From positions 1 through 6,341 of the forward strand of contig JBDREA010000114.1 in the NCBI GenBank assembly GCA_043820265.1: DNA of 6,341 nt, written 5' to 3'. The position numbers and the translations under genes were made by a program. The notes beneath the pieces were generated by a model. The model made no database searches, had not been told where the DNA came from, and was given only the letters and a program-made list of their open reading frames with translations. This DNA is from JBDREA01 sp043820265. GTDB lineage: Archaea; Altiarchaeota; Altiarchaeia; IMC4; JBDREA01. Positions 5,173 through 6,341 of the stretch are shown piece by piece (position 1 is the first letter of the stretch; each line of letters starts with the position of its first letter).

Positions 5173-6341
5173 ATGGGTTTGTTTGACTTTCTTTTTGGTT
5201 CGAGCAAAGGAGCTGAGAATCAATCAAGGCAGAAAGAGGGAATTTTACTGGAATTTTCAGACATCCCATTATGGGTCAACAATGAAGCAGGAAAAGAAAA
5301 AAAGGACCTTATGGATGAAGGGGAACTGATTTCTGCGAATATAATAAATTCAGCAGAGGAAGTTTATTCTATTCTGAAAAAATTGGAGAAGGAACCTATT
5401 CCAAAGACGATTCACAAAAAAATATATAAGATCCTGAAAACGACAAAACCAGAATACGTTAAATCGATGTTTGAAGCATTAACCCCTCTAGTGGATTTCA
5501 ACCTGACAGATCCAGATACCTTACTAAGTTATCATGAACAGACTTCTTCCGCCCTCCAAAAGACGGCAAAACTGGCATTCGGGCCTGGAAGATATATCCC
5601 AGCTGCATTTGGGGAACAATCAAATCAGATACAGTTGCGTTTGAAGGATGCAATGGACGACTCCAACAAACTAGCTAAGCTCCTAAAATCAAACAGGAAG
5701 TTGACAGCAGAAACAAAAATCAGAAAGGAAGTTGAGCTCGTAGAAGGATTGATTAACCAATTGGAAAAAACCCGGGAAAACGAGAAGAACAACCATGAAA
5801 AGATAAAACAAAATGACAAGTTGATAGCTTCGGTGAAAAAGGAGATAAAATCCCTAGATCAAAGCGATGAGATTCGCATCCAAAAAAAATCCGAGGTTGA
5901 ACTGTCAGAATTAAATGAAGAACTCGATCTTCTGGAAAACGAGGTAATGAACCTATTGAATTCAATAAAGAGATTTGTGCGAAAACTCGAAAAAAGCCAG
6001 GAGAGCAATCCAGGTTTGCTCGCAGGAGTTGTGAATGCTCAATTAAACCGAAAATTTCTCGACTCGCCTGTGGATTTGCTCACATCGCCTGAAGGGGAAC
6101 GGATAGATGAAATCCTCACGGATTATCGATCAGTCCTATCCGGGGGCAAGCTCTCTTTATCCGGAAAAGAAACTAAAAAGATCCTTTCAAAGATTGATGC
6201 CGCATCAAAGAGTTCACTTCCCGGAAAACGAGCTAGAATCCTGCAATTGAGAGTAGAAATCGATGAGTTAAAAGAAAAGATCAAGGGATTAAGGATAAAA
6301 AAGAAAAAGGATGGACTCGAAGAAAAAATCGAAGAGTACAT
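5173..6341 (+). CDS. Coiled-coil protein of unknown function (3' end missing)
   Basis: The frame is open from the ATG at 5173 to the window edge, giving 389 residues with the C-terminus missing. It starts MGLFDFLFGSS, a short hydrophobic/aromatic segment that could be an amphipathic tether, followed by a polar linker and LEFSDIPLWVNNEAG (26-40). Residues 50-175 are mainly helical with loops (LAFGPGRYIPAAFGE, 134-148). Residues about 150-275 are long charged helices rich in Lys, Glu and Leu, as in a coiled coil. A break with Pro and Gly follows at about 278-335, then a second coiled coil (from about 354) reaches the edge. No signal peptide, membrane helix, Walker motif or metal site is seen. 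The layout recalls archaeal coiled-coil hypothetical proteins with an N-terminal IPxW-like motif, but I cannot confirm the family. Function is unknown; a structural or scaffold role is only an inference. Confidence 0.8.
   Translation, partial: MGLFDFLFGSSKGAENQSRQKEGILLEFSDIPLWVNNEAGKEKKDLMDEGELISANIINSAEEVYSILKKLEKEPIPKTIHKKIYKILKTTKPEYVKSMFEALTPLVDFNLTDPDTLLSYHEQTSSALQKTAKLAFGPGRYIPAAFGEQSNQIQLRLKDAMDDSNKLAKLLKSNRKLTAETKIRKEVELVEGLINQLEKTRENEKNNHEKIKQNDKLIASVKKEIKSLDQSDEIRIQKKSEVELSELNEELDLLENEVMNLLNSIKRFVRKLEKSQESNPGLLAGVVNAQLNRKFLDSPVDLLTSPEGERIDEILTDYRSVLSGGKLSLSGKETKKILSKIDAASKSSLPGKRARILQLRVEIDELKEKIKGLRIKKKKDGLEEKIEEY

Noticed and set aside
5625..6341. Minus-strand frames rich in Phe and Ser opposite the coiled-coil gene
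   Set aside because: The Phe/Ser runs are the complement of Lys/Glu codons in the plus-strand coiled coil; the apparent hydrophobic segments are artefacts of that composition.

Overview
The window looks archaeal. It carries a complete archaeal-type translation factor aIF5A with an intact hypusine-site motif. The gene starts have A/T-rich TATA-like boxes at archaeal spacing, and two of them appear to give nearly leaderless mRNAs, while aIF5A has a good Shine-Dalgarno sequence. I cannot name the lineage from the sequence; an uncultivated euryarchaeal or DPANN-like genome would fit equally well. I see no rRNA, tRNA, CRISPR array, insertion sequence, integrase or attachment site.

Layout from left to right. 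(1) Positions 1-1268, minus strand: the N-terminal 422 residues of a secreted beta-propeller protein with FG-GAP/VCBS-type calcium loops, followed by thrombospondin type-3-like DxDGDG repeats. It runs off the left edge. (2) Positions 1269-1336: a short divergent promoter region with a near-symmetric TATA element. (3) Positions 1337-1888, plus strand: a small GNAT-like acetyltransferase. (4) Positions 1889-1942: a convergent gap with T-tracts and a 9-bp inverted repeat, the probable terminator zone. (5) Positions 1943-5073, minus strand: a two-gene unit transcribed aIF5A then pyruvate, phosphate dikinase (PPDK), separated by 17 bases. (6) Positions 5074-5172: a second divergent promoter region. 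(7) Positions 5173-6341, plus strand: a lysine/glutamate-rich coiled-coil protein cut by the right edge.

The only gene pair that is clearly co-transcribed is aIF5A-PPDK, which joins a translation factor to an enzyme at the pyruvate/PEP node. The other genes are single units on alternating strands with no evident shared pathway. PPDK and aIF5A are confident, textbook family members. The GNAT-like protein, the propeller protein and the coiled-coil protein are family-level calls only. I found no clear evidence of a new multi-gene system. The points most worth a second look are the aIF5A-PPDK pairing, the symmetric promoter at about 1301-1321, the partial coiled-coil protein and the propeller/TSP3 surface protein.
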